A DNA stretch of 64,000 bases from Vampirovibrio sp. (GTDB lineage: Bacteria > Cyanobacteriota > Vampirovibrionia > Vampirovibrionales > JAJTHC01): contig JACEUU010000003.1 in assembly GCA_024998755.1 (NCBI GenBank), positions 1 to 64,000 on the forward strand. The letters are read 5' to 3'. A program made the translations under genes and the position numbers. The notes beneath the pieces are model-generated. The model saw only the letters and a program-made list of their open reading frames with translations, searched no databases and was not told the DNA's origin. Shown here piece after piece: positions 18,141 through 29,174 of this stretch. The first letter of the stretch is position 1; the number at the start of each line of letters is the position of its first letter.

Positions 18141-20903
18141 TTATTTAGCTATAACCGAAGTAACATCCTTCAGCTCGACCATTGTACCCGCTTCAGGCTT
18201 TAGATAGGTTTTCACCATTTGCTGAATTTGTCCAGCCGTAACGGCGTCTACTTGGTTCACATACTGTTCATCAAACAAAGCCCCTAAACCCAATGTTTCA
18301 AACCGTAACAACAACGTGGCTCGATCCGCCGCCGTGCTATGGCTCATCCCAAACCGACCCTTCACCTTCTGCTTGGCTTCCGCCAAAGCAGCATCACTCA
18401 AGGGGGCAGTAGCCAAGTCCTTCATAATCGTAGTAACAATTGCCTTAGCTTGAGGAACTTTCTCTGGTGCCGTTCCCAAATAAAGCGTAAACATCGAGCC
18501 CTTCTCAGCGAAATCCACCTTAGAAGCTACCTCGTAAGCCAAGCCCTGCTTTTCACGAACTTCTTGAAATAACACAGCACTCATACCCTGCCCTAAATGG
18601 GCATTCAGTACCCGAAACGGCATTAATACGTTTGATTGATTCGCCGGTGGTAACGCCCACGACCATCCTAGCCAAACCGTTTTTTGTCCTGCTACTTCAA
18701 GCATTTTTTCAGCTGAAGCTACCTTCGGTAAGCCTTTATTGGGTGCTTTTAACGGTGTCAATTTCAACCCTTCCGTTACCGTGGTTGTTCGTTTCCCCGA
18801 AGGGTTAAACCAACTTTGCAGCACCGTAGCCAACCAATCCGGCGTATATTGCCCAGCTTGAACAACGGTAACAGGGGATTGATGCTGCAACTGCAGCCAT
18901 AAGGCTTCAACTTGAGGAAATTTTACAGCTTTCAATGCCTGAATCAACGCTTCACGATTCGTACGATAGGCAAGGTCGCCAAATGCCTGTTCAGCTAAAA
19001 CAGATTGCAAATAACTTTGCGGATGCTGAGGCAAAGCTTCTAGGGCTTGCACCAACTTCAACCGCTCTCGTTCAAACAGGATGGGGTTCCATTGCGGTTG
19101 AAATAACCCCGTCATTGCTTGCCGAACATCTGCTTCACTTTCAGCCAAGCCCTTCGTGTAAAAATTTAAACTATCAGCTTCCGCAACCACATTGGCCTCA
19201 ATGCCACGGGTAGTAAGCCATTGCAACCACGCTTGTTCATCTAAACCCTGCGTTTCAAGCCCTACTAATTTACTCAACACTAACCGAACCGCCTTCTCTC
19301 CAAGCGTGCTTGGGGCATAATGTAAACCCACCTGCAACGCAACGGTTGGAGATTTCGCTTCGGGCTGAGAAACTAGCATTCCACCGGCAATCCCTGTTAG
19401 TACTGTGCGTTCAAGTGATTGATGAGCCGCTCTTTTATCTGGCGGTAATGCCACTATCTCCACCTGAGCCACGCTGGTTAACAAATCCTGCCAATGCTTC
19501 AACTGTTCAGGCTTTACCAACGTTGGCAGTGATTTTTCTATTTCTGGCAATAGTACAATACTTTTAACTTTCGATAAATTAAGCGCTTGAACCGCTGCTT
19601 TCACATCAGCCAAAGTCAATTTATCCAAATACTGCGAATAATTTTTCGCTAAATCCCACTGCCCTGAAGTCCAGGCTTCCCCATAAAACGAACTCGCTTC
19701 TTGGGGAGATTCAGCTAATAACTGCCACTGTTTTTGCAATTTTCGTTTCTGTTGCTGGAATAACGGTTCGGTCAATAACTCATCCACCCCGTTATGCGAT
19801 TGAAGTTTCGTATTTAATGCTTGCCACTTTGTCAAAACTGTTTCCAAACCAGCAACATCAGGCAACGTACTACCCCAATAGCCATATGGGGCATTTTTCA
19901 ACTCATGCAATCCGGAAAAATAGGTATCTAGCCCTTTAATAGGTTGCAAATTTTTCTGAAAGAAATCTGCTTCTTCGCTAAATAATAATTGCCAAGCAAG
20001 CCCCATCGCTAATTGTTGAATCGGTTGTTGCGTTACGGGTAGCGGTATGCCCACCATATATAACGGATGCTTCACCGCATCAGACTGTTCCAACACCAAG
20101 GCGGCGGAAGTACTCGTATCAGCAAAAGCAGATTTCTTCAAACTGACTTTTTTAGAAGAGGTTATCTCTACCGGTTTCCCTAAATTCAAGGTCGCTACAA
20201 CCGTTTCTTTAGGCAAATTGGATGCCATAAACAACATCCGATTATTCGGCTGATAGTGCCGTTGATAGTAGCCTTCAATATCAGCAATGGGGGTCGTTCG
20301 TATCACTTCTGGTGTGCCTAAAACGGGGTGTTCATAAGGGGTTTTAAGCAAAAACAACCGATGAAACCCATTAAACAACTGGGCAAATTGGCTATTATAG
20401 GCACGGCTCATTTCCTGTACAACCACTTCACGCTCTAAATCGACTTCCTGCTTTGGGAAGGTCGGTGTCATCATTAATGCCGTATGAGCCTTAAAACTAC
20501 TCACCCAATCAAGTGTTGGTAACACTTGATAATAGTGCGTAAATTCATAACTGGTAGCAGCATTAGTAATACCCCCTTGGGTTTCAAAAAATTTATCCAA
20601 TGCCCCTACTGTGTACCCCTTTGAACCTTTGAACAACAGATGCTCTAAAAAATGGGAAATCCCCTGCATTTGAGGGGCTTCGTCGACACTACCAACCCCC
20701 ACCCAAGAATCTAACACCAACTGAGATGAGGCGGTTTCAATCAAACAAATACGGTCTAACTGACGAGAGACTGATTTAGAAATGGCTGGACTTTTATAGG
20801 TATAACAAGTAACTGGTAAGGCTTGCACCAGCTGATTATTGGCTAACAACAAACAAACAAACACGAATACACTATAAACTGGCGGTTTTATTTTAGAGAA
20901 CAA
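18141..20903 (-). CDS. M16-family zinc metalloprotease, tandem two-half architecture
   Basis: HFLEHLLFKG inverted zinc motif, second M16-like half with REKQGLAYEV. Confidence 0.9.
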   Translation of the reverse strand: MFSKIKPPVYSVFVFVCLLLANNQLVQALPVTCYTYKSPAISKSVSRQLDRICLIETASSQLVLDSWVGVGSVDEAPQMQGISHFLEHLLFKGSKGYTVGALDKFFETQGGITNAATSYEFTHYYQVLPTLDWVSSFKAHTALMMTPTFPKQEVDLEREVVVQEMSRAYNSQFAQLFNGFHRLFLLKTPYEHPVLGTPEVIRTTPIADIEGYYQRHYQPNNRMLFMASNLPKETVVATLNLGKPVEITSSKKVSLKKSAFADTSTSAALVLEQSDAVKHPLYMVGIPLPVTQQPIQQLAMGLAWQLLFSEEADFFQKNLQPIKGLDTYFSGLHELKNAPYGYWGSTLPDVAGLETVLTKWQALNTKLQSHNGVDELLTEPLFQQQKRKLQKQWQLLAESPQEASSFYGEAWTSGQWDLAKNYSQYLDKLTLADVKAAVQALNLSKVKSIVLLPEIEKSLPTLVKPEQLKHWQDLLTSVAQVEIVALPPDKRAAHQSLERTVLTGIAGGMLVSQPEAKSPTVALQVGLHYAPSTLGEKAVRLVLSKLVGLETQGLDEQAWLQWLTTRGIEANVVAEADSLNFYTKGLAESEADVRQAMTGLFQPQWNPILFERERLKLVQALEALPQHPQSYLQSVLAEQAFGDLAYRTNREALIQALKAVKFPQVEALWLQLQHQSPVTVVQAGQYTPDWLATVLQSWFNPSGKRTTTVTEGLKLTPLKAPNKGLPKVASAEKMLEVAGQKTVWLGWSWALPPANQSNVLMPFRVLNAHLGQGMSAVLFQEVREKQGLAYEVASKVDFAEKGSMFTLYLGTAPEKVPQAKAIVTTIMKDLATAPLSDAALAEAKQKVKGRFGMSHSTAADRATLLLRFETLGLGALFDEQYVNQVDAVTAGQIQQMVKTYLKPEAGTMVELKDVTSVIAK

Positions 20904-20920
20904 TGGGTAGACCCTTTCAA

Positions 20921-20960
20921 AAAATAATAGAGGCTAATCAATCTGATTAACCTCTATTAT
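20921..20960 (-). terminator. Rho-independent terminator after rplR
   Basis: ataatagaggctaatca / tgattaacctctattat stem followed by T-run on minus strand. Confidence 0.85.
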
Positions 20961-20990
20961 ACAATGATTTAGGAGAATAGGTTCTAAAAA

Positions 20991-21362
20991 CTAGAACACC
21001 AACCCGCCGGCTCTTGCAGCTTCTGCTAATGCGGCAATACGTCCGTGGTACAAATTACCACCCCTGTCAAATACCACACCAGACAAACCTTTAGCAACAG
21101 CTCGCTTTGCTAATAATTCACCAACTTTAGTAGCAGCAGCAACGTTAGCACCAGAAAAACCTTCAAGACTTTTCAATTCAGCATCTAATGAACTAGCAGC
21201 AACTAAGGTTGAATGCGTAGAATCATCGATAATTTGGGCAACAATATGCTTGTTACTTCTATATACAGCCAATCTTGGGAATTCTGTCGTACCCGACATT
21301 TTCTTACGAATACGGCGATGACGTTTTTGCGTCACTTCTTTACGATTAATTTGTTTATACAT
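20991..21362 (-). CDS. rplR: 50S ribosomal protein L18
   Basis: [24 protein letters not shown]; operon context. Confidence 0.95.
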   Translation of the reverse strand: MYKQINRKEVTQKRHRRIRKKMSGTTEFPRLAVYRSNKHIVAQIIDDSTHSTLVAASSLDAELKSLEGFSGANVAAATKVGELLAKRAVAKGLSGVVFDRGGNLYHGRIAALAEAARAGGLVF

Positions 21363-21398
21363 AAGATTTTTCGCCTACTTTATTAATTAAGTGCAAAC

Positions 21399-21947
21399 TT
21401 ACTTCTTACCAGATTTACCGGCCTTACGAATAATAACTTCGCCAGCATACTTAACGCCCTTGCCTTTATAAGGCTCAGGAGGACGTTTAGACCGAACGAA
21501 CGCCGCTAAATCGCCTACAGCTTGTTTGCTATTACCTTTAATAGAAACCTTCGTGTTGGCATCAACTTTTACTTCCATACCAGCTGGAATTTCAACTTCA
21601 ACAGGGTGGCTATAGCCTAATTGCAAAACTAACAATTGACCTTGTACTTGTGCTTTATAACCAACGCCAACTAACTCAAGATTTTTCTCAAATCCTTTTG
21701 AAACACCTTCAACCATGTTTGCAACAAGCGTTCTTGTTAAACCATGAAGTGATTGGTGTAAACGAGTTGATCCTTTTGGAGAAACGTTAATTTCAGTCCC
21801 AACTACTTCAATTAAGATTTCTGAACGGAACTGTTGAGTCAAAGATCCTCTGGAACCTTTGACGGTAACCACATTATCATTCGCAATCGTTATTTCAACG
21901 CCTGCGGGAATAGAAATGGGTGCTTTACCGATTCTAGACATCATCAT
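21399..21947 (-). CDS. rplF: 50S ribosomal protein L6
   Basis: MSRIGKAPISIPAGVE...RPPEPYKGKGVKYAGE. Confidence 0.97.
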   Translation of the reverse strand: MMMSRIGKAPISIPAGVEITIANDNVVTVKGSRGSLTQQFRSEILIEVVGTEINVSPKGSTRLHQSLHGLTRTLVANMVEGVSKGFEKNLELVGVGYKAQVQGQLLVLQLGYSHPVEVEIPAGMEVKVDANTKVSIKGNSKQAVGDLAAFVRSKRPPEPYKGKGVKYAGEVIIRKAGKSGKK

Positions 21948-22013
21948 AAATAATCCTAAATTATACCTGTTCGCAGAGGGGGTAAACCCCTCTGGCGAGA
22001 AAAAAGAGCGAAC

Positions 22014-22400
22014 CTAGTAAACGTAACAGAGTACTTCACCACCCACACCATGGATGCGAGCTTCTTGATCTGTTAAGAGTCCTTTACTTGTACTCACAAT
22101 GGCAGTACCTGCACCACCGAGAATTCTTGGCAATCTGGTTGCTTTAGAATAAACACGGAGACCAGGTTTGCTTACTTTTTTCAAGTACTGAATAATGGGC
22201 TCACCTTTACGGTCATATTTCAATTGCAACGAGAGTGTTCTCTCATCAACCATTGAAAATGACTTAATAAATCCTTGCTTGACCAAAATTTTTGCAATTT
22301 CTGCTTTCAATTTTGATTTAGGAAGAGATACTTCGTTATGACCAACACGCTGAGCATTTCTGATGCGTGTTAACATATCGGCTATTGGATCAGAATACAT
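22014..22400 (-). CDS. rpsH: 30S ribosomal protein S8
   Basis: DPIADMLTRIRNAQRVGH...STSKGLLTDQEARIHGVGGEVLCYVY. Confidence 0.97.
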   Translation of the reverse strand: MYSDPIADMLTRIRNAQRVGHNEVSLPKSKLKAEIAKILVKQGFIKSFSMVDERTLSLQLKYDRKGEPIIQYLKKVSKPGLRVYSKATRLPRILGGAGTAIVSTSKGLLTDQEARIHGVGGEVLCYVY

Positions 22401-22414
22401 AGTGATTGAACCTT

Positions 22415-22621
22415 TTACCAGCTAGACTTTGTAACGCCAGGAATCTTACCTTCATGTGCATATTTTCTTAAGCACAAACGACAAATGCCGAACTGACGGT
22501 AATAACCTCTAGGGCGACCACAAATGGAACAACGGTTTCTTAAACGTGTTTTGGGGAATTTACCCTCAAGAGCGAGTGCTTGATGCTTCTGCTCTTTAAC
22601 AATCATAGATGTTTTTGCCAA
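22415..22621 (-). CDS. rpsN: 30S ribosomal protein S14, zinc-binding type
   Basis: [38 protein letters not shown]. Confidence 0.96.
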   Translation of the reverse strand: MAKTSMIVKEQKHQALALEGKFPKTRLRNRCSICGRPRGYYRQFGICRLCLRKYAHEGKIPGVTKSSW

Positions 22622-22644
22622 GACAAAAAGTCTCCTAACAGCTT

Positions 22645-23208
22645 TTAAACAAGGACTAATGCCTTATCTTTATTTGTAAAAGGGAAACCAAGCAACGTCA
22701 TTAACTTTTTAGCGTCATGATCAGTCGTTGAAGAGGTTACAATTGAAATATTCATACCACGAACCCGAGTAACCATATCGTACTCAACTTCAGGGAAGAT
22801 CAATTGCTCTTTAAGACCTAAGTTATAGTTGCCTTTACCATCAAACCCAGCATCAGAAATACCTCTGAAGTCTCGAATCCGAGGAAGCACAACGTTTACT
22901 AATTTGGAAACAAATTGATACATTCTTTCACCGCGCAATGTTACCATAACGCCTACAGGCATACCTTCACGAACTTTGAAGCCCGCAATAGATTTTTTAG
23001 CCCGAGTAACTAAAGGTTTTTGACCTGTAATTAGGGTGATATGGTTTAGGGCTTCTTCCAAAAGTTTTGCATTCTGGGAAGCGTCGCCTAAACCGACATT
23101 AATAATAACCTTCACTACTTTGGGCACTTGGCGTCTATTTTTTAGTTCCAAGTGTTCAAACAGCTGGGGTTCAATTTCAGTATTATACTTTTCTTGAAGT
23201 GTTTTCAT
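22645..23208 (-). CDS. rplE: 50S ribosomal protein L5
   Basis: Operon context; [35 protein letters not shown]. Confidence 0.97.
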   Translation of the reverse strand: MKTLQEKYNTEIEPQLFEHLELKNRRQVPKVVKVIINVGLGDASQNAKLLEEALNHITLITGQKPLVTRAKKSIAGFKVREGMPVGVMVTLRGERMYQFVSKLVNVVLPRIRDFRGISDAGFDGKGNYNLGLKEQLIFPEVEYDMVTRVRGMNISIVTSSTTDHDAKKLMTLLGFPFTNKDKALVLV

Positions 23209-23246
23209 ATTAAAAATGACCTTAAACAGTCTATTCTCGAAAAAAG

Positions 23247-23477
23247 TTATTCAGCTTTGGCCAATGCCACGTTAGAAACATGAATATACTTGACTTTACC
23301 CGAGGGGAATGTAATACCTGAGAGAATAACTCGATTGGTTGCACGGCTCACTTGAGAAATCACGGCTGTGGTTCCTTTATGGTCGCCAGACAACACAAAC
23401 ACGGAATCACCTTTTTTAACATGAAAACGTGATTGAGCATTCTTTTGCTGTATTTTTTTCTTGTATGCTTTTGACAT
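23247..23477 (-). CDS. rplX: 50S ribosomal protein L24
   Basis: [23 protein letters not shown]; operon context. Confidence 0.92.
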   Translation of the reverse strand: MSKAYKKKIQQKNAQSRFHVKKGDSVFVLSGDHKGTTAVISQVSRATNRVILSGITFPSGKVKYIHVSNVALAKAE

Positions 23478-23496
23478 TAAATTAAATCCAACTTAT

Positions 23497-23856
23497 TTAA
23501 AGCACTTCAGGAGCTAGTGAAACAATTTTCATAAAACTGTGTTCTCTCAACTCTCGAGCAACGGGACCAAAAACACGAGATCCTTTGGGATTCCCGTCTT
23601 TATTAATAATTACAGCTGCATTATCACTAAACCGAACAGAGCTACCATCCTTACGCTGGATAGGGAACTTTGTTCTTACAACAACAGCCAGTACAACATC
23701 AGATTTTTTGACAGATTGGTTTGGCGAAGCCACCTTAACTGTAGCAACAATCTTTGTACCTACTGAAGCTGTAGATGCTCGCAATACACGAATACACAAT
23801 AACTCTTGTGCACCTGTATTGTCTGCAACAACTAATCGAGATTCTGGTTGAATCAT
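23497..23856 (-). CDS. rplN: 50S ribosomal protein L14
   Basis: [25 protein letters not shown]. Confidence 0.97.
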   Translation of the reverse strand: MIQPESRLVVADNTGAQELLCIRVLRASTASVGTKIVATVKVASPNQSVKKSDVVLAVVVRTKFPIQRKDGSSVRFSDNAAVIINKDGNPKGSRVFGPVARELREHSFMKIVSLAPEVL

Positions 23857-23880
23857 GACAAAAATTACCTTACTTACTAT

Positions 23881-24126
23881 TTAACCCTGGCTCTGAGAAA
23901 CGACTTGTTTCAAAGCCCAACGTTTCATTTTGCTAATTGGGCGAGATTCAACCACTAACACGGTATCACCTAAAGCAGCAACACCATGCTCATCATGAGC
24001 GTGATATTTTGTGCTGTTGGTTAAAATCTTACCGTATTTCGCATGCTGATCCCGTTGTTTTACTTCAACAACGATTGTTTTTTGAGACTTGCATGAGACT
24101 ACAAGCCCTTGAAGTTCTCTTTTAGG
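23881..24126 (-). CDS. rpsQ: 30S ribosomal protein S17
   Basis: KRELQGLVVSCKSQKTIVVEV; start MPKRELQ. Confidence 0.93.
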   Translation of the reverse strand, partial: PKRELQGLVVSCKSQKTIVVEVKQRDQHAKYGKILTNSTKYHAHDEHGVAALGDTVLVVESRPISKMKRWALKQVVSQSQG

Positions 24127-24331
24127 CATGAACAGAATCCTCACTTTGAGAGAGTTTATAATTAATAAAAGAGATCTGAGCCTTCAGCTTTTTGAATTGA
24201 GAAGAATCAAAATTAGAATCACTAAGACGTTGGATTTTCAATCTAAATAAACCCATTTCTAATTCAGACTTTTTCAATTGCAAATCAGCATCAGACAGTG
24301 AAACAAGTGGTTTCAAAAGTTTCTTATGCAT
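24122..24331 (-). CDS. rpmC: 50S ribosomal protein L29
   Basis: Small coiled protein in the L29 position between rplP and rpsQ. Confidence 0.88.
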   Translation of the reverse strand: MHKKLLKPLVSLSDADLQLKKSELEMGLFRLKIQRLSDSNFDSSQFKKLKAQISFINYKLSQSEDSVHA

Positions 24332-24332
24332 C

Positions 24333-24761
24333 TTATCGAATTCCTTGCGTTAAGCGTGATTTCTTAACTACTTTAACTTTAATAGGGAATTTTTGAATTG
24401 CCAATTTCAGTGCTTTTTGCGACAATTCATCGTTAACACCGGCCAATTCAAATAGAATACGACCTGGTTTTACCACTGCAACCCAAAATTCGGGGTTACC
24501 TTTACCACTACCCATACGGACTTCGGCAGGTTTTCTGGTAATGGCTTTGTTTGGGAAAATACGAATAAACGTACGTCCGCCACGCTTTACAGCACGGGCG
24601 ATTGTTCTACGAGCAGCTTCAATTTGACGACTCGTAATCCAACCAGGATCAGCAGCAACAATGGCGTAATCGCCATATTCATGTACTGTTCCTCTTGTTT
24701 CGTAACCAGCAAGATTACCTCGCTGATACTTTCTAAACTTCATTCTTTTTGGCATTAACAT
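24333..24761 (-). CDS. rplP: 50S ribosomal protein L16
   Basis: [19 protein letters not shown]...[18 protein letters not shown]. Confidence 0.97.
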   Translation of the reverse strand: MLMPKRMKFRKYQRGNLAGYETRGTVHEYGDYAIVAADPGWITSRQIEAARRTIARAVKRGGRTFIRIFPNKAITRKPAEVRMGSGKGNPEFWVAVVKPGRILFELAGVNDELSQKALKLAIQKFPIKVKVVKKSRLTQGIR

Positions 24762-24773
24762 AATGACAGAATC

Positions 24774-25544
24774 CTACCTAACTTCAGATCGCTTCTTGGG
24801 GCGATTATTACCTTTACCGCGTTCACCGCGTTGTTGCTGATCTCTGTTATTACCAGCAGCAGCATCATGAGGAGCTGACTTAGGTTTCACATTAGAAACA
24901 CTTAAAACACCCATAACACCATCTTCACGATAAATCCAGACCTTTACACCAATAATTCCGAACAAGGTATAAGCTTGGCTCACACCATAATCAATATTAG
25001 CTTTAAAGGTATGCAAAGGAATACAACCGTCTTTAGTCCATTCGGTTCTTGCAATTTCTGCACCACCTAAACGACCAGAAACCATTATTTTAATGCCCTT
25101 AACATTTAGTTTTTGAGCCTTAAGAATCGCTTGCTTCATAGCTCTTCTGTAGGTTACGCGTTTTTCAAGCTGTGCAGCGATAGAATCAGCCACCAACTTG
25201 GCGTCCGCATCAACCTTATCAACTTCCAACACTTCTAATTGAAGGTGGGTCAACTTAAACTGGGTCGTTAAAGCAGTACGTAACTGATCAAGTGCTTGAC
25301 CACCACGACCAATCAGCACACCAGAGCGAGCCGTAATAATAGAAACAATAACACGTTCAGCTTTACGAGCAATTCTAACACAGGAAATCATGGAAGATTT
25401 ATGCTTAGTCAAAATGTATTCTCTAATTAAATAGTCTTGCTTTAGGTTTTCAGCAAATACTTTTTTATTTTTTGAGTACCAAGTAGAATCCCAATCTTTA
25501 ATGAGGCCGACTCGAATACCAGTAGGGTGGACTTTTTGTCCCAT
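24774..25544 (-). CDS. rpsC: 30S ribosomal protein S3
   Basis: MGQKVHPTGIRVGLIKDWDSTWY. Confidence 0.97.
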   Translation of the reverse strand: MGQKVHPTGIRVGLIKDWDSTWYSKNKKVFAENLKQDYLIREYILTKHKSSMISCVRIARKAERVIVSIITARSGVLIGRGGQALDQLRTALTTQFKLTHLQLEVLEVDKVDADAKLVADSIAAQLEKRVTYRRAMKQAILKAQKLNVKGIKIMVSGRLGGAEIARTEWTKDGCIPLHTFKANIDYGVSQAYTLFGIIGVKVWIYREDGVMGVLSVSNVKPKSAPHDAAAGNNRDQQQRGERGKGNNRPKKRSEVR

Positions 25545-25563
25545 AACAATAGACTCCTAAACC

Positions 25564-25917
25564 TTATGCGAGTTGCTTGGAAACAGCAAGGGAAATATGA
25601 CACGTTCTTTTTTGTCTCATGTTGACTCTGCCTTGAGCACGAGGATGAAACCGCTTTTGGGTCGATCCATCATCCGCACAAACTTCACACACAAACAAAT
25701 CCTGAGGAGCTAACCCTTGTTGTTGATGAGCACTAGCAACCGCTTCGGTTAGTTTTGCCAAAACAACAGTCGTTGCAGCAAAAGGGGTAGAGCGTAATAT
25801 CGCATAAGCATCTAACACTTTTTTCCCTCTAATGAGGTTAATAACACGGCGTAATTTACGAGCCGAAGTGGGGATATGCCGCTGTCTTGCGTATACTTTC
25901 ATAATTGAAGGTCTCAC
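25564..25917 (-). CDS. rplV: 50S ribosomal protein L22
   Basis: HIPTSARKLRRVINLIRGK; operon context. Confidence 0.95.
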   Translation of the reverse strand: MRPSIMKVYARQRHIPTSARKLRRVINLIRGKKVLDAYAILRSTPFAATTVVLAKLTEAVASAHQQQGLAPQDLFVCEVCADDGSTQKRFHPRAQGRVNMRQKRTCHISLAVSKQLA

Positions 25918-26195
25918 TATTTTTTCTTTACCTTGCGGTCATCACCATGACCTTTAAATGTTCGGGTCGGCGAAAACTCACCGAGTAAATGACCCACCAT
26001 TTGCTCTGTAATATACACAGGCAAGTGAGACCTTCCGTTATGAACAGCAATGGTTAAGCCAATCATAGAAGGTGTAATCATAGACGAACGGGACCACGTT
26101 TTAATTAAAAACTTCTTGGTGGAAGCTTCTAATTGAATTAACTTCTTTTTCAATTTAGGATCTTGGAAAATCCCTTTTTTTAAGGACCTAGCCAT
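25917..26195 (-). CDS. rpsS: 30S ribosomal protein S19
   Basis: [10 protein letters not shown]...[18 protein letters not shown]. Confidence 0.97.
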   Translation of the reverse strand: MARSLKKGIFQDPKLKKKLIQLEASTKKFLIKTWSRSSMITPSMIGLTIAVHNGRSHLPVYITEQMVGHLLGEFSPTRTFKGHGDDRKVKKK

Positions 26196-26212
26196 AAAAG
26201 CCTCATTTCCTA

Positions 26213-27046
26213 CTATTTAGCATTTCTTTTTCTAACAATCAAGGGAGTTGAATATTTCTTCGCTTTACGAGTCTTCTTACCCAACGTTGGCTTACCCCAA
26301 GGAGTAACAGGAGAAGGGCGACCAATAGGGGCTTTACCTTCACCACCACCATGAGGGTGATCGACAGGGTTCATAACAGAACCACGAACCGTTGGGCGAA
26401 CGCCCATCCAGCGTTTACGACCCGCTTTACCGAGATTCATGTTCTTAAAATCAGCGTTATCAACAACACCAATCGTCGCCATGCAACCGATTAGAACTTT
26501 TCTCATCTCGCCACTGGGCAAGCGGAGCGTAGCATACTTACCTTCTTTAGCAAGCAATTGAGCAGAACCACCAGCAGAGCGAACAATTTGTGCACCTTTA
26601 CCAGGTTTCAATTCGATATTGTGAACGACCGTACCTAAAGGGATAGATTCAAGCGGTAAGGCATTACCCAATTTAATTTCAGACTTAGGGCCACTCTGAA
26701 TTAAATCACCAACAGCCAAACCATTTGGATGCACGATATAGCGTCTCTCACCATCATGGTAAACTACCAATGAAATACGAGAGTTACGATACGGATCGTA
26801 TTCAATGGTTTCTACTCTAGCAGGAATGCCAAATTTATCCCGTTTAAAATCAATTAAACGATACTGTTTTTTATTACCCGCACTTTTATGACGACAGGTA
26901 ATACGACCGTTGTTATTACGACCAGAATGTCTTTTCAACGTCTCAAGCAAGGGCTTGTAAGGCGTTGAAGTGGTAATATCAGCCGTGCTTAATACGGCTA
27001 AAGTACGAGTACCTTCTGAGGTTGGTTTAAATAATTTAATTGGCAT
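26213..27046 (-). CDS. rplB: 50S ribosomal protein L2
   Basis: [26 protein letters not shown]...[17 protein letters not shown]. Confidence 0.98.
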   Translation of the reverse strand: MPIKLFKPTSEGTRTLAVLSTADITTSTPYKPLLETLKRHSGRNNNGRITCRHKSAGNKKQYRLIDFKRDKFGIPARVETIEYDPYRNSRISLVVYHDGERRYIVHPNGLAVGDLIQSGPKSEIKLGNALPLESIPLGTVVHNIELKPGKGAQIVRSAGGSAQLLAKEGKYATLRLPSGEMRKVLIGCMATIGVVDNADFKNMNLGKAGRKRWMGVRPTVRGSVMNPVDHPHGGGEGKAPIGRPSPVTPWGKPTLGKKTRKAKKYSTPLIVRKRNAK

Positions 27047-27350
27047 GAGCTAACTCCTGAAAATAATCCAATGGCTCGCCAGTAATCGTGAATATAGCCT
27101 TGCGGTAAGAAGCTTTCATAATTGAACGCTTACCGAGACGCTTCATCTTACCAGGCTTATTCAATAAAGCCACTTTGGTAACCTTACGACCAGGAAACAA
27201 AGCTTCAAACGCTTTTGCAAGCTCTACTTTGTTAGATTTGTAAGAAACCTTAAATATATATTGATTAAACTGCATCAAGCTCAAGGCTTTTTCAGTAACG
27301 ATAGGCTTCTGAATGAGCTGATAAAGGGCTTTGCTAAACATTTTGAGCAT
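27036..27350 (-). CDS. rplW: 50S ribosomal protein L23
   Basis: [20 protein letters not shown]. Confidence 0.93.
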   Translation of the reverse strand: MLKMFSKALYQLIQKPIVTEKALSLMQFNQYIFKVSYKSNKVELAKAFEALFPGRKVTKVALLNKPGKMKRLGKRSIMKASYRKAIFTITGEPLDYFQELAHAN

Positions 27351-27981
27351 ACCTTTCTTGAATTTGAGCTAATGCTTTGCGGGTTAAAATAACAGTTTTA
27401 GCTTTTAACAACGCATGAATGCTCAAGTTTGAATCCAAAGACAAATTAACAGCCGCCAAATTGCGAACCGATAACGCTAGGTTTTGGTTTTCAGCGGACT
27501 TATAATCAGCCAAAATCAACACGCTTGATTGCTGTGCAACATCTAAAGCCTTAAAGAAATGATGGGCCTTAGCGGTTGAGGGTTTCTCTAGAAAAGAAAA
27601 ATCTTCAACAATCTTCATTTTAGAAACGATGGCCGACAAAGCAGAACGCATCGCTAAACGACGCACTTTTTTTGTCAAACTAACGGCAAACGAACGAGGC
27701 TTTGGACCAAATGACTTACCGCCACCAACCCATAACGGACTACGAATAGACCCATGACGAGCACGCCCAGTACCTTTTTGCTTCCAAGGCTTACGACCAC
27801 CACCACGAACTTCCGAACGGGTTTTAGCTGAAGCCGTACCTGCCATTGCATTTAACTGCTCTCGGCGTAAAGCCAAATATAAAACGTGCTTATTGGGCAC
27901 GATACCAAAAACAGATTCTTCAAGCACAACTTGTGCTTGAACACTGCCTTCTGGCGTATAAGAAACTACTTCTAATGACAT
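27334..27981 (-). CDS. rplD: 50S ribosomal protein L4
   Basis: GTASAKTRSEVRGGGRKPWKQKGTGRARHGSIRSPLW. Confidence 0.96.
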   Translation of the reverse strand: MSLEVVSYTPEGSVQAQVVLEESVFGIVPNKHVLYLALRREQLNAMAGTASAKTRSEVRGGGRKPWKQKGTGRARHGSIRSPLWVGGGKSFGPKPRSFAVSLTKKVRRLAMRSALSAIVSKMKIVEDFSFLEKPSTAKAHHFFKALDVAQQSSVLILADYKSAENQNLALSVRNLAAVNLSLDSNLSIHALLKAKTVILTRKALAQIQERYAQNV

Positions 27982-28023
27982 AACTAATAAAAACCTTTAA
28001 TCTCTTCCAAATGAGTCTGAGTG

Positions 28024-28677
28024 CTACTTCTTCATGAGCTTTGCGACAACAAGTGCACCATTGGAGCCTGGCAAAGACCCTTTGATTAAAACCACTTGTT
28101 TTTCAGGATAAAAATGAACGACTTTTAAATTAGCAATCGTTACAATTTTATTGCCCTTACGTCCAGCCATTTGAAGACCCTTAAAGACACGGCCTGGCGT
28201 TGTGCCTGCACCAATAGAACCTGGAAGACGATGGTTTTTAGAACCATGACTCATAGGACCACGATGGTGTCCCCAACGACGAATAGTACCCATAGTACCC
28301 TTACCAATAGAGGTAGAGGTTACAGAAAGCTTTTGTCCTGCTTCGATAAAATCAGTAGGAACAGTATCTCCAACAGAGAAACCGGAAACCACTGAAGAAG
28401 CCACACGAAATTCTTTCAATGTTTTTAGCAACGGATTGCCATTTTTTAACAAATGCTGCTGCTCAGCTTTTGTTAAATGTTTTGCCTTGGCTGGTACACA
28501 GCCAATTTGAAGGGCGGAATAACCGTCTTTTTCTTCGGTTTTAAGTTGCGTGATTTTCATGTCATACAACAAAACAACCGTTACAGGAACAGCGGACCCA
28601 TCTTCTTCAAACACCTGGGTCATGCCCAATTTTTTACCAATAAAGCCAGTAAAGCTCACGATATTTTCCTTTACCAT
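28024..28677 (-). CDS. rplC: 50S ribosomal protein L3
   Basis: GFIGKKLGMTQVFEEDG...GTTPGRVFKGLQMAGRKGN. Confidence 0.97.
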   Translation of the reverse strand: MVKENIVSFTGFIGKKLGMTQVFEEDGSAVPVTVVLLYDMKITQLKTEEKDGYSALQIGCVPAKAKHLTKAEQQHLLKNGNPLLKTLKEFRVASSVVSGFSVGDTVPTDFIEAGQKLSVTSTSIGKGTMGTIRRWGHHRGPMSHGSKNHRLPGSIGAGTTPGRVFKGLQMAGRKGNKIVTIANLKVVHFYPEKQVVLIKGSLPGSNGALVVAKLMKK

Positions 28678-28743
28678 AGTTGACCTTCAAAAAAAGACCT
28701 CGTATTAAGTGGTTGCCTAATACAAACTCTATTAATTAAGATA

Positions 28744-29106
28744 TTACAAACGAACTTCAATATCAACCCCAGCAGGCAAATCAATTCTCGAAAGTTGAGC
28801 AATCAATTCAGCACTTGGGTCTAAAATATCAATTAAGCGTTTATGTACACGAATCTCAAAATGTTCCCGAGATTTTTTGTTAACGTGTGGCGAACGCAAC
28901 ACACAAAAAATACGGCGACGTGTTGGCAAAGGAATAGGGCCAACAAGTTTTGCATTTGAGGATTTAACAACTTCAACAATTTTCACTGCAGAAGAATCAA
29001 TTAGCCGATGATCATAAGACTGTAAACGAATCCGCACGCGGCTTTGTTTAGGGGCTTTAGTAACAACCGCTGTTTTTGGTTTAGGCTGAGCCATTATTCC
29101 GTCCAA
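28744..29106 (-). CDS. rpsJ: 30S ribosomal protein S10
   Basis: [16 protein letters not shown]...[29 protein letters not shown]. Confidence 0.97.
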   Translation of the reverse strand: MDGIMAQPKPKTAVVTKAPKQSRVRIRLQSYDHRLIDSSAVKIVEVVKSSNAKLVGPIPLPTRRRIFCVLRSPHVNKKSREHFEIRVHKRLIDILDPSAELIAQLSRIDLPAGVDIEVRL

Positions 29107-29137
29107 ACTTTCTTTTAACTTTTTTCAAGAAGTAAGT

Positions 29138-29164
29138 GCCCTCTCTTCACAAAAAAGAGAGGGC
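29138..29164. promoter_or_regulatory. Hairpin between tuf and rpsJ (attenuator, processing or weak terminator)
   Basis: gccctctctt / aagagagggc perfect 10-bp stem. Confidence 0.55.
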
Positions 29165-29174
29165 AGAAACCTTA

